A stretch of 64,000 bases of DNA, taken from NCBI RefSeq assembly GCF_016722925.1, contig NZ_JAEQNC010000018.1:1-64000 (forward strand), written 5' to 3'. Numbering within the stretch: position 1 is the stretch's first letter; every line of letters begins with the position of its first letter. The DNA is from Phytoamicus setariae. GTDB taxonomy: Bacteria; Pseudomonadota; Alphaproteobacteria; Rhizobiales; Rhizobiaceae. Position numbers and translations under genes: made by a program. Below are positions 35,581-42,919 of this stretch, piece after piece. Under the pieces are notes generated by a model that did no database searches, had not been told where the DNA came from, and was given only the letters and a program-made list of their open reading frames with translations.

Positions 35581-36945
35581 TTGCGAGTTGACCGGATACC
35601 ATCATCCAATCTGAAAGTGTGTCTGCGCGCTTCATTGCTTGCCGCGACCATCTTCGGGCTCCATGGATGCATGTCTTCGCCGGCTGACCAACTCGCCTCT
35701 GTCAAAGCAACGCCCACCAATCAGCTTGCAACCGCACAAGACAATCTCGCCCAGCAGCAATCAACGGCGACGTTCTCGGGTCAATCGGATATCGCAAGCC
35801 AAGCCGCCGCAGATGCCAATTCGCTGAATTCAGCCGCAGTCGACGATTTCGGCAACGCGGACACGGGCCAGCAGCTTGCGGCACAGAAAAACATAGCAGC
35901 AACGAAAAGCAGCATATTTTCCACCGCCGATGGCGCTGTCGTGCTCCAGCCGACGAACCAGCTGCCTGTCGCGGTCAACGCACTGCAGGGCGACCAGGGC
36001 GCATCCCAGACGCTAAACGCGTCACAGAACAGCATCTATGCTGGCGGCGTGCCCGTTGTTGCTCGTGATATGGCGGCCATCCCGCTGCCCAACGCCTCGG
36101 CCGTGGCGGAGGTTCAGGACCTTGCACTTGCCGGCATGCCGATTCCTGCCGAAATGCAGGTTGCCTCGGCAGATGTCTTCGCTCCGATCGGCCAAGGAAA
36201 TCCCGTCGTCACCAATGCGGCGATAGATCAGACGCCGCAGACGGCAAACAGAACCGACGAAGCAGCCGTGCAAGCATCTGGAGTCCAGCCGACCGAGAAG
36301 GTCGTAAAGAAGTCCCGGACGCTTGCCGATTTCTTCCGCAAGAAGACCGAGACGGCGTCCTTCGACAATGATCGATTCGGCCAGAAGCGGACGCGCGAAA
36401 TCAATACGGCCGCAATTCCAAACATGCGCACGGCGGCACTCGCTGACGACTCATTGCCAGGTGTTAACACCAACGCGATGCTGTCGGTCGGGAACATAGC
36501 CAACGACGAAGGGCATGAGGACGATGACGACGCTCCCGGCCTTATGAAGCTTGCTTCGCTTTCGGGCATGACCCGAGTCGCCCCGAACGGCATATGGACG
36601 CAGACCGACCAGGTCGAAGTCCGATGCCTTCGTCCCCAGCTCGTCAGCATGCTGCAACAGGTCGAAAAACATTACCGCCGTCCGGTCGTGGTGACTTCAG
36701 GCTTCCGTGACGTGGGTCACAATCGCCGCGCTGGTGGCGTGCGTCATTCGCTGCATACACTGTGCGCCGCTGCCGACATCCAGATCGAGGGCGTCTCGAA
36801 GTGGGAACTCGCCGACTATCTACGCTCCATTCCCGGTCGCGGCGGCGTCGGCACCTATTGCCACACCGATTCCGTTCACATCGATATTGGCGGCGAGCGC
36901 GACTGGAACTGGCGCTGCCGGCGCAAGAAGTTCCGCCGGGGCTGA
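35581..36945 (+). CDS. DUF882 / M15A-like peptidase with long low-complexity N-terminus
   Basis: A 454-residue envelope protein. The N-terminus has a hydrophobic stretch ending in a lipobox-like LHGC near residue 30. About 300 residues rich in Ala, Gln, Asn and Ser follow. The C-terminal 125 residues form a DUF882 domain related to D-Ala-D-Ala carboxypeptidases, with zinc-site candidates in SLHTLCAAAD (H-x6-D) and DSVHIDIG. Rhizobial homologues are thought to act on peptidoglycan. The start is TTG at 35581 with GGGGA upstream; no ATG is placed correctly. Confidence 0.78.
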   Translation: MRVDRIPSSNLKVCLRASLLAATIFGLHGCMSSPADQLASVKATPTNQLATAQDNLAQQQSTATFSGQSDIASQAAADANSLNSAAVDDFGNADTGQQLAAQKNIAATKSSIFSTADGAVVLQPTNQLPVAVNALQGDQGASQTLNASQNSIYAGGVPVVARDMAAIPLPNASAVAEVQDLALAGMPIPAEMQVASADVFAPIGQGNPVVTNAAIDQTPQTANRTDEAAVQASGVQPTEKVVKKSRTLADFFRKKTETASFDNDRFGQKRTREINTAAIPNMRTAALADDSLPGVNTNAMLSVGNIANDEGHEDDDDAPGLMKLASLSGMTRVAPNGIWTQTDQVEVRCLRPQLVSMLQQVEKHYRRPVVVTSGFRDVGHNRRAGGVRHSLHTLCAAADIQIEGVSKWELADYLRSIPGRGGVGTYCHTDSVHIDIGGERDWNWRCRRKKFRRG

Positions 36946-37172
36946 CCGCTATTCCCGACGCGCTATAGGCGTACCCCGCGTTGCACCGCGCAGGGCTGGA
37001 CGATTGCGGTTGACCTGCAGCGAGATCGTTTCATTTTCAGATATTGCGACAGCAGCAATGTTTGTGCTCGCGTCCACTCCCCTCTTAACGGCATGATTCT
37101 ATTAGATTCTCCCCCTGCGGCAGGCTTTTCCACATGCTTGTCATTTTTTTGAAACATCGAGCAATTTTGGGC

Positions 37173-37201
37173 TTGCGGAGCCAAATCAAGCTGTCTATAT
37201 A
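37173..37201 (+). promoter_or_regulatory. Promoter of the first tRNA-Glu gene
   Basis: TTGCGG (37173-37178), 17 bases, TATATA (37196-37201), 19 bases before the tRNA. The rest of 36946-37172 shows no gene. Confidence 0.6.
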
Positions 37202-37220
37202 GCCCTCAACGAAGCGACAC

Positions 37221-37295
37221 GCGCCCTTCGTCTATCGGTTAGGACACCAGATTTTCATTCTGGGAAGAGGGGTTCGACTCCCCTAGGGCGTGCCA
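37221..37295 (+). tRNA. tRNA-Glu (anticodon TTC), copy 1
   Basis: A 75-base gene with encoded CCA. The acceptor arm is GCGCCCT/AGGGCGT, the anticodon loop TTTTCAT gives TTC, and the T-arm loop is GGTTCGACTC. It is identical to the copy at 37474. Confidence 0.97.
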
Positions 37296-37324
37296 CCTCC
37301 TCACAATTTTCAGTCATAGATTCA

Positions 37325-37381
37325 CAAGCCCTCACAAGGGCTTGCAGGCGTTTGCTCTTGCACCGCTTAAAATCGGTGGGC
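37325..37381. other. Spacer between the two tRNA-Glu genes with tRNA-like fragment
   Basis: CAAGCCCT-CACA-AGGGCTTG (37325-37344) is a perfect hairpin. At 37360-37381, GCACCG-CTTAAAA-TCGGTGGGC resembles the anticodon arm of a tRNA-Leu(TAA) with one base missing, and no complete tRNA can be folded around it. Confidence 0.4.
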
Positions 37382-37426
37382 CTCCAAAAAAAATCGAATT
37401 TTGTGCAAAAAAGTGCAATTCGCCGC

Positions 37427-37455
37427 TTGCTAGAATCTAAAGCGCTGACTATAAG
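37427..37455 (+). promoter_or_regulatory. Promoter of the second tRNA-Glu gene
   Basis: TTGCTA (37427-37432), 17 bases, TATAAG (37450-37455), 18 bases before the tRNA. Each copy thus has its own promoter. Confidence 0.6.
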
Positions 37456-37473
37456 GCAGCCACCACGAAGGAA

Positions 37474-37548
37474 GCGCCCTTCGTCTATCGGTTAGGACAC
37501 CAGATTTTCATTCTGGGAAGAGGGGTTCGACTCCCCTAGGGCGTGCCA
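37474..37548 (+). tRNA. tRNA-Glu (anticodon TTC), copy 2
   Basis: This copy is base-for-base identical to the one at 37221-37295 over all 75 bases including CCA. The flanking sequences differ, so only the gene itself is conserved or kept alike by gene conversion. Confidence 0.97.
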
Positions 37549-37857
37549 CTTCCACTTGCTTTTACCTTCTATTGGTCAGACGTATTTGCGAGCGCGACAA
37601 GGTCGACGCTTGATGGTGTTTAAGCTGCGCAGGACCAATACAAACTTCTCCACCTTCCGAACAACCGCCGCCCCACGCACCGATACTCCCCTCGCTGCAC
37701 GCACAGCCAGGTGCCGGGCGCCGCAACCCGTCGGCACCAACACCGACCAGTTCAAATGCGGAATTTGGCTATCCATCCAAGTTGTTCCCCGAGCAACGCC
37801 TCAACGCCGATGGCCTTTACCTTGGTTTTGCTTCCTCAAAAACAACAACACGTTCCG

Positions 37858-37918
37858 TTAACCATCCTATAGTACGGTATCGTTCATACGATATCGTACG
37901 TACGATATCGCTCATATT
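37858..37918 (+). promoter_or_regulatory. Composite operator: TTAACCA plus three 14-bp repeats
   Basis: TTAACCA (37858-37864), eight bases, then three direct 14-bp units at 37873, 37887 and 37901 of the form TACGNTATCGNNCN, then CATATT. The last two units contain a perfect 22-bp palindrome (37889-37910). It lies 115 bases before the chemoreceptor gene. The same composite stands before the PAS-GGDEF-EAL gene. The remainder of 37549-38029 has no gene. Confidence 0.75.
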
Positions 37919-38029
37919 TCAGCTTACTCAGTGCAGTTTGCCTCTTCTATCGGAGTACCGGTCGCTCATGCGCCCGCCACATCTGCAGTCGATATTTTTC
38001 ATAACACCAAACAGAATATGGGAACGCAA

Positions 38030-39550
38030 ATGACACCGCATTTTGCAGGAACGAGAGAGCTTGAGGATCGGCTCGCCTTCATGGAGATCCACCAGCAGGA
38101 AAAAGAGATTTTGAGGGATATCGCACCGACCGTGATGGGCGCGATCGGCCCCGCACTTGACGTGTTCTACCGGAAGATTCGCGAAACTGCGCAGACGGCA
38201 CATTTCTTCAGGGATGACGGGCACGTGGCCCAGGCCGGCGGACGCCAAAGAGATCATTGGGCAATGATCGTCGAAGGCGCCTATCCGCAAGCCTATGAGG
38301 ATGCGGTCAAGACGATTGGCTCGGTGCATGCCCGCATCGGACTTGAGCCGCGCTGGTATATCGGCGGCTACTCCCTCGTGCTTGAACAGCTGCTGCATGC
38401 GCTGATCCGCCAACGATCGCCGCGCCCGCAGAAATCCTACATCTGGCGCAAGGCGCCGCCGGTTTCCAGCGACAAGCTCGCGCACGAGGTATCAACACTC
38501 GTCAAGGCCGCCCTGCTCGACATCGAACTGGCAATTTCGGTCTACCTGGCAAATCTCGATGACGCCCGCCAAAAAGCCGAAGCGCAACAAGTACAGTCTC
38601 TCGACATGATTGCCGAAGCACTCAAGCGGCTTGCCGATGGCGACCTGAGCGTCACGGTCGACGATTCCCTCTCGTCGAAATCGGAAAAGCTGGTGCGGAA
38701 TTTCAATGCCGCGGTGCAGAACCTGCAGACGGTCATCACCTCGGTCGGCTCGGCCTCGGGCAACGTCTTGAGCGGCGCCACCGAGATCGCTCGCTCAACT
38801 GAAGAATCGAGCCTGCAAGCCGAACGGCGTGCAGCAGCACTGGAAGAGACTGCCGTTGCCGTCGAGGAACTTGCGGGAGCAATCAAGAGTACGGCAGCAG
38901 GGGCTCAGCTCGCTACACGCACTGTCGGCGACATCAAGCAGCATGCCGACGAAAGCGCCAACGTCGTGCGCAAGACGGTTGCCGCCATCAGCGCCATAGA
39001 GACCACATCGAAGCAGATCGCGCAGATCATCACGGTCATTGACGAAATCGCATTCCAGACCAACCTGCTCGCACTCAATGCCGGGGTGGAGGCAGCCCGC
39101 GCAGGCGACGCAGGACGCGGCTTTGCCGTCGTGGCCAGCGAAGTGCGGGCGCTCGCCCAGCGCTCCGCCAGCGCAGCGAAGGAAATCAATGGCCTGATTT
39201 CCGCAAGCACTGACCAGGTGCGCGAAGGCGTACGCCTGGTTGGCGAGACAGAGAACTGGTTGACGGCGGTCGCCGAAGCTTTCCAATCGATCAGCGGCAT
39301 CGTCAACGATGTCACACGCTCAGTCCAGACGCAGGCGGGCGGGATTAGCGAGATCTCTGCCGCTATCAATCAGATCGACCAGGCCTCACAACGCAACACC
39401 GCCATGACGGAGGAAAACGCCGCCGCAAGCCAGCTTCTGGCGCAGGAAGCCCGTTCGCTGGCCGCACTCGTCGCAAAGTTCCAGATCGGCTCTTCCGACC
39501 GTCCAGTCGTCGAGCTGCAGGCCAGATCCCCGAGGACCGCGGCTGGGTGA
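38030..39550 (+). CDS. Globin-coupled methyl-accepting chemotaxis protein (HemAT-like aerotaxis receptor)
   Basis: A 506-residue soluble receptor without membrane segments. Residues about 10-160 form a sensor globin, with the proximal heme ligand probably His100 in GSVHARIGLEPRWYIGGY. A HAMP-like stretch is near 195-240 (ALKRLADGDLSVTV). The signalling domain carries the hairpin tip DEIAFQTNLLALNAGVEAAR and ASEVRALAQRS. It should bind oxygen (or NO/CO) and steer the CheA kinase. The ATG at 38030 follows GGGAA at a good distance; an ATG four codons earlier lacks a site. No che genes are nearby. The shared operator upstream suggests co-regulation with the cyclic-di-GMP gene at 40592. Confidence 0.92.
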   Translation: MTPHFAGTRELEDRLAFMEIHQQEKEILRDIAPTVMGAIGPALDVFYRKIRETAQTAHFFRDDGHVAQAGGRQRDHWAMIVEGAYPQAYEDAVKTIGSVHARIGLEPRWYIGGYSLVLEQLLHALIRQRSPRPQKSYIWRKAPPVSSDKLAHEVSTLVKAALLDIELAISVYLANLDDARQKAEAQQVQSLDMIAEALKRLADGDLSVTVDDSLSSKSEKLVRNFNAAVQNLQTVITSVGSASGNVLSGATEIARSTEESSLQAERRAAALEETAVAVEELAGAIKSTAAGAQLATRTVGDIKQHADESANVVRKTVAAISAIETTSKQIAQIITVIDEIAFQTNLLALNAGVEAARAGDAGRGFAVVASEVRALAQRSASAAKEINGLISASTDQVREGVRLVGETENWLTAVAEAFQSISGIVNDVTRSVQTQAGGISEISAAINQIDQASQRNTAMTEENAAASQLLAQEARSLAALVAKFQIGSSDRPVVELQARSPRTAAG

Positions 39551-39572
39551 CGACGCCGGGCGCGCCATAACG

Positions 39573-39604
39573 AAGAAAGCCACGATCCTGATCGTGGCTT
39601 TCTT
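39573..39604. terminator. Bidirectional terminator between chemoreceptor and crp/fnr genes
   Basis: The perfect 14-bp stem AAGAAAGCCACGAT / ATCGTGGCTTTCTT with a CCTG loop has T-rich sequence on both strands. It separates two convergent genes. Confidence 0.88.
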
Positions 39605-39613
39605 TTGTCGTTG

Positions 39614-40336
39614 CTAAACCTCGGTCGCCTCGTAAAGAGAAGCGCGCCTGACCCGGTCGTAACACTCGCAGACGTAGGATTTCAGGACATTGCGATCGAC
39701 CACGGTCAGCGATCCCCGGTGATAGGCAATTGCCCGGGCATTCATCAGGTCGGTGGAGATGGCGTTGACTGTTGCCCGGCGCAGCGCAAGCAGGTTGGCG
39801 AGCACTTCCTGGGTGATGTAGAACGTGTCGCCGTTGACACGATCGTGCGCATGCAGCAGCCATCGAACGACACGTTGCTCGGCCGTATGCAGGCTGTTGC
39901 AGGCGGCGGTTTCCATCAATTGGATCGTATGAGACTTGGCGTAGCGAAGCATGATCTCCCGCACGCATTCGAATCGCTCGAGCGCCACATCAAGATCCTC
40001 GATCGATACCCAGGAGGCTTTTCCTGGCACCTGGACGACGCAACGACCCAGCGCATTGCCGCCCCCCAGAATTAGCGTCAATCCGACAAAACCTTCGTTT
40101 CCAATAGAAGATTTTTCTACAGTTCTCCCGTCAGCCATCTCGGCTATGAAAGAAAGAACTCCTTCATGCGGAAATATCGCATGCGTGACCGGGTCACCGT
40201 CTTCAAATATCACATCACCGGTCTTCAGCTCGCGGGTGACCGCCTTCTGATCAAAGAAGGAATAGGCACGCGGCTGTATTGCAGAAAGTACACTGTTCTT
40301 TGCCCAATCGTATGGAAGTTTATTTTCGGAGCTCAT
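39614..40336 (-). CDS. Crp/Fnr-family transcriptional regulator
   Basis: A 240-residue regulator with an N-terminal cyclic-nucleotide-binding-like beta-roll (TRELKTGDVIFEDGDPVTHAIF near 35-56, split here across strands) and a C-terminal winged helix-turn-helix. The helix-turn-helix lies at ITQEVLANLLALRRATVNAI, residues about 175-194. FNR-type N-terminal cysteines are absent, so it is not an iron-sulfur oxygen sensor; the ligand is unknown. It sits between the globin-coupled receptor and the GGDEF-EAL gene and is divergent from the latter. The shared 14-bp operators do not look like a Crp/Fnr half-site pair, so it is not the obvious reader of them. Confidence 0.9.
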   Translation of the reverse strand: MSSENKLPYDWAKNSVLSAIQPRAYSFFDQKAVTRELKTGDVIFEDGDPVTHAIFPHEGVLSFIAEMADGRTVEKSSIGNEGFVGLTLILGGGNALGRCVVQVPGKASWVSIEDLDVALERFECVREIMLRYAKSHTIQLMETAACNSLHTAEQRVVRWLLHAHDRVNGDTFYITQEVLANLLALRRATVNAISTDLMNARAIAYHRGSLTVVDRNVLKSYVCECYDRVRRASLYEATEV

Positions 40337-40383
40337 CTAGACCTCAAGGCGACTTACTATCAGTGAAGATTAGCACGCCATCG

Positions 40384-40440
40384 TTAATCTCTACTTAACC
40401 ACCTATTCGTACGATATCGTACGTACGTTATCGTACATAT
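40384..40440 (+). promoter_or_regulatory. CtrA-type box plus TTAACCA and two 14-bp repeats
   Basis: TTAA (40384-40387), seven bases, TTAAC (40395-40399) is a perfect CtrA consensus box. Its second half begins TTAACCA (40395-40401), which is followed after eight bases by two 14-bp units at 40410 and 40424 (TACGATATCGTACG, TACGTTATCGTACA) and then TATAT. It lies between the divergent crp/fnr gene (start 40336) and the PAS-GGDEF-EAL gene (start 40592) and could serve both. Confidence 0.75.
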
Positions 40441-40591
40441 ATTAGAGGATTTGAGGCAGCATGGCATCGCACTCGACATTGGGTGAAAGTCCCCTCCACC
40501 ATATTTTCTACTATGTTTCTACACACCAGTTCAATTGTTCGGTTTCGTGCGTTCGTCCGATGTTGAAAAGCCGATCCGCCGGAGGCTGCCT

Positions 40592-42880
40592 ATGAGCGAG
40601 GCGGTTCTCAAACTTTTCCGTCTCGCCGACCTGCCCGAGGACGGAGCGTCGGCGGAAACCGGCGCTCCACCCGATGGAAGTGAGCCGCCCATTCTCCGTG
40701 TGCTACGCCAACCGGACCAATTGCAGGATTACCGGCCAATCGATAGCCTGGATGATGCAAAGGCCGAACTCTCCCAATTGCAGGGCGTGCTGAAGGCTTA
40801 TCGCGCCGCGCTTGACCAGCATGCGATCGTTGCGATTACCAACCGTGCTGGAAAGATCGTCCATGTCAACGATATGTTTTGCTCGGTCAGCGGCTACGAA
40901 CGAGAAGAACTCATCGGACAGCCCCACCGCATCGTCAATTCCGGCCATCACCCGCGGGAGTTCTTCTCCCACATGTGGCATACGATCGCTCGCGGCGACC
41001 TTTGGCACAGCGAGATCTGTAACCGGGCGAAAGACGGGTCGCTCTATTGGGTGGACACCACCATCGTGCCCCTTGCCGGGCAGGATGGCCGGGTGGAGGG
41101 CTATGTCTCGGTACGGTACGACATTACCAAGCGCAAGGCGGCAGAAGCCGTCCTCAAGCAGGAAGTCGAACTCCGCCGCAACGCCGAGGAACTGCTTGTC
41201 GATGTGATCGAAACCGTGCCCGACGGGATTGCCGCATTCGACACGGACGACAGGCTGATCCTCTTCAACAAATCCTATCGAGACTGTCTTTCGAGATCGC
41301 AGGATGTCATTGAAATCGGTTCGACGTTCGAATCCATCCTGCGGCATGGGCTCGAGCACGGGCAATACAGCCATATCAGGAACACGCCGGAAGCCCGCGA
41401 AGCATGGGTCCGGGCGCGGCTGAAGGAACATCGGAACCCCAGTAAGACCCTTGTACAGAGCCTTTCCGACGGCAGGTGGCTGCAGATCAGGGAGCGACGT
41501 TCGGCTTCCGGCCATGTGGTGGGCACCCGTACCGACATCACCGAAATCAAACGCTCGGAAGCGGCCATCAAGTTCCATGCCGAACACGACCCGCTGACCG
41601 GCCTGCTCAACCGGTCGGTGCTTGCCGATCGGTTGGGTGAAGCGCTGGCGGGAAGCGAACGCACCGGCCAGGCTGGCGCACTGATGGTGCTCGACCTCGA
41701 TGGCTTCAAGGCGATCAACGATACGATGGGCCATAGTGCTGGCGACATGCTGCTGGTCGCCGTTGCCCGGCGTCTGGCCGAGGCGGTTCGCAAGTCTGAT
41801 ACGGTCGTACGACTTGGCGGCGACGAGTTCGCAATCATATTGCCGAACGCAGGCAGCAAGCTCGCTGCCGGAAAGGCCGCCATGAAGCTGCTCAGCGCCG
41901 TGCGCCAACCAATGACGATACAGCGCCGTATCGTTACGCCGCAGATCAGCATCGGCATCTCGATCTTTCCGCAGCATGGCCGTAACGTGGAAACCCTTCT
42001 CAAGAATGCAGACATCTCGCTCTACCAGTCCAAGGCCGCCGGGCGCGGCACCTACAAGATCTATTCGCGAGAGATGCGTGCCGGCATAGATCAACGTCGA
42101 AGGCTTTCTCATGCGCTTGATGCGGCGGTTGCGACAAACACCATAGATATAGCGCTCCAGCCGCAGTTCGCGCTCGACGGCGGCGCCCATGTCGGCTTCG
42201 AAGTGCTGGCTCGCTGGAAGCACAATGGCACACAGATCAGCCCGGCTGATTTCATTCCGATTGCCGAGGAAACCGGGCTGATCACGGAACTCGGACACCA
42301 GGTACTGCGCAAGGCAATGGATCACGCGCGCCAGATCAAGCGCAAATCGGCGTTTACCGGCACCGTCGCCGTCAACGTTGCCAGTGCCCAGCTGCGCCAA
42401 CCGGATTTTCCGCTCAAGCTCGAGCGCATGGTCGCACAATATGGCCTGTCGCCGCGCGACATCGAGATCGAGTTGACCGAGAACATCCTGCTCGACGATC
42501 GGGGCAGCCAGATCGACCTCTGCCTGCAGCGGCTCAATGCGATGGGGTTTCCGATTGCTCTCGACGATTTCGGCACGGGCTATGCCTCGCTTGCCCATCT
42601 CAGTCGCCTGCCGGTTAGCCGGCTGAAAATCGATCGCACATTCATCCTCAACATGTGCGAGGACGACAATGCCGCGACGATCGTGCAGGCGACGGTCGGG
42701 CTTGCGCACAGTCTTGGCATGCGTGTCGTCGCGGAGGGTATCGAGACCGAGGCGCAACTGTCGCGGCTTCAGGCTTGCAATTGCGATTTCGGCCAGGGTT
42801 ATCTGCTGTCACGTCCGCTCGAACCGGCAGCCGTGTCCACCTTCATGCAGGAGCGAAAAGGAACGCGCGGCACACCTTGA
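40592..42880 (+). CDS. PAS-PAS-GGDEF-EAL cyclic-di-GMP protein
   Basis: A 762-residue cytoplasmic sensor enzyme. PAS1 is at about residues 75-185, of the type with GYEREELIGQPHRIVNSGHHP, followed by a second PAS at about 205-320. GGDEF is at residues 409-413, with an inhibitory I-site RKSD at 400-403. The EAL domain from about 510 has its signature as EVL (537-539), together with ELTEN and LDDFGTGYASL. Both activities look possible, so it may be bifunctional. The ATG at 40592 follows GGAGG by seven bases; a TTG 19 codons upstream is unlikely. There are no membrane segments. Confidence 0.92.
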   Translation: MSEAVLKLFRLADLPEDGASAETGAPPDGSEPPILRVLRQPDQLQDYRPIDSLDDAKAELSQLQGVLKAYRAALDQHAIVAITNRAGKIVHVNDMFCSVSGYEREELIGQPHRIVNSGHHPREFFSHMWHTIARGDLWHSEICNRAKDGSLYWVDTTIVPLAGQDGRVEGYVSVRYDITKRKAAEAVLKQEVELRRNAEELLVDVIETVPDGIAAFDTDDRLILFNKSYRDCLSRSQDVIEIGSTFESILRHGLEHGQYSHIRNTPEAREAWVRARLKEHRNPSKTLVQSLSDGRWLQIRERRSASGHVVGTRTDITEIKRSEAAIKFHAEHDPLTGLLNRSVLADRLGEALAGSERTGQAGALMVLDLDGFKAINDTMGHSAGDMLLVAVARRLAEAVRKSDTVVRLGGDEFAIILPNAGSKLAAGKAAMKLLSAVRQPMTIQRRIVTPQISIGISIFPQHGRNVETLLKNADISLYQSKAAGRGTYKIYSREMRAGIDQRRRLSHALDAAVATNTIDIALQPQFALDGGAHVGFEVLARWKHNGTQISPADFIPIAEETGLITELGHQVLRKAMDHARQIKRKSAFTGTVAVNVASAQLRQPDFPLKLERMVAQYGLSPRDIEIELTENILLDDRGSQIDLCLQRLNAMGFPIALDDFGTGYASLAHLSRLPVSRLKIDRTFILNMCEDDNAATIVQATVGLAHSLGMRVVAEGIETEAQLSRLQACNCDFGQGYLLSRPLEPAAVSTFMQERKGTRGTP

Positions 42881-42891
42881 CGTCTTCGCTT

Positions 42892-42919
42892 GCAAAAAGC
42901 CGATTTACTGGGCTTTTGC
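42892..42919. terminator. Hairpin terminator between the GGDEF-EAL gene and recJ
   Basis: GCAAAAAGCC / GGCTTTTGC forms a near-perfect stem with T-rich tails on both strands. It overlaps the last codons and stop of recJ, so it serves two convergent genes. Confidence 0.65.

Noticed and set aside
37221-37548. Genomic island bounded by the tRNA-Glu copies
   Set aside because: Only 178 bases lie between them, with no integrase or cargo, and both tRNAs are complete.
37873-37914. CRISPR-like or replication-iteron interpretation of the 14-bp repeats
   Set aside because: There are only two or three units without spacers, they stand before two separate genes, and no rep or cas gene is present; an operator fits better.
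40703-42757. 684-residue open frame opposite the PAS-GGDEF-EAL gene
   Set aside because: The sense strand has clear PAS, GGDEF and EAL motifs; the antisense frame has none.
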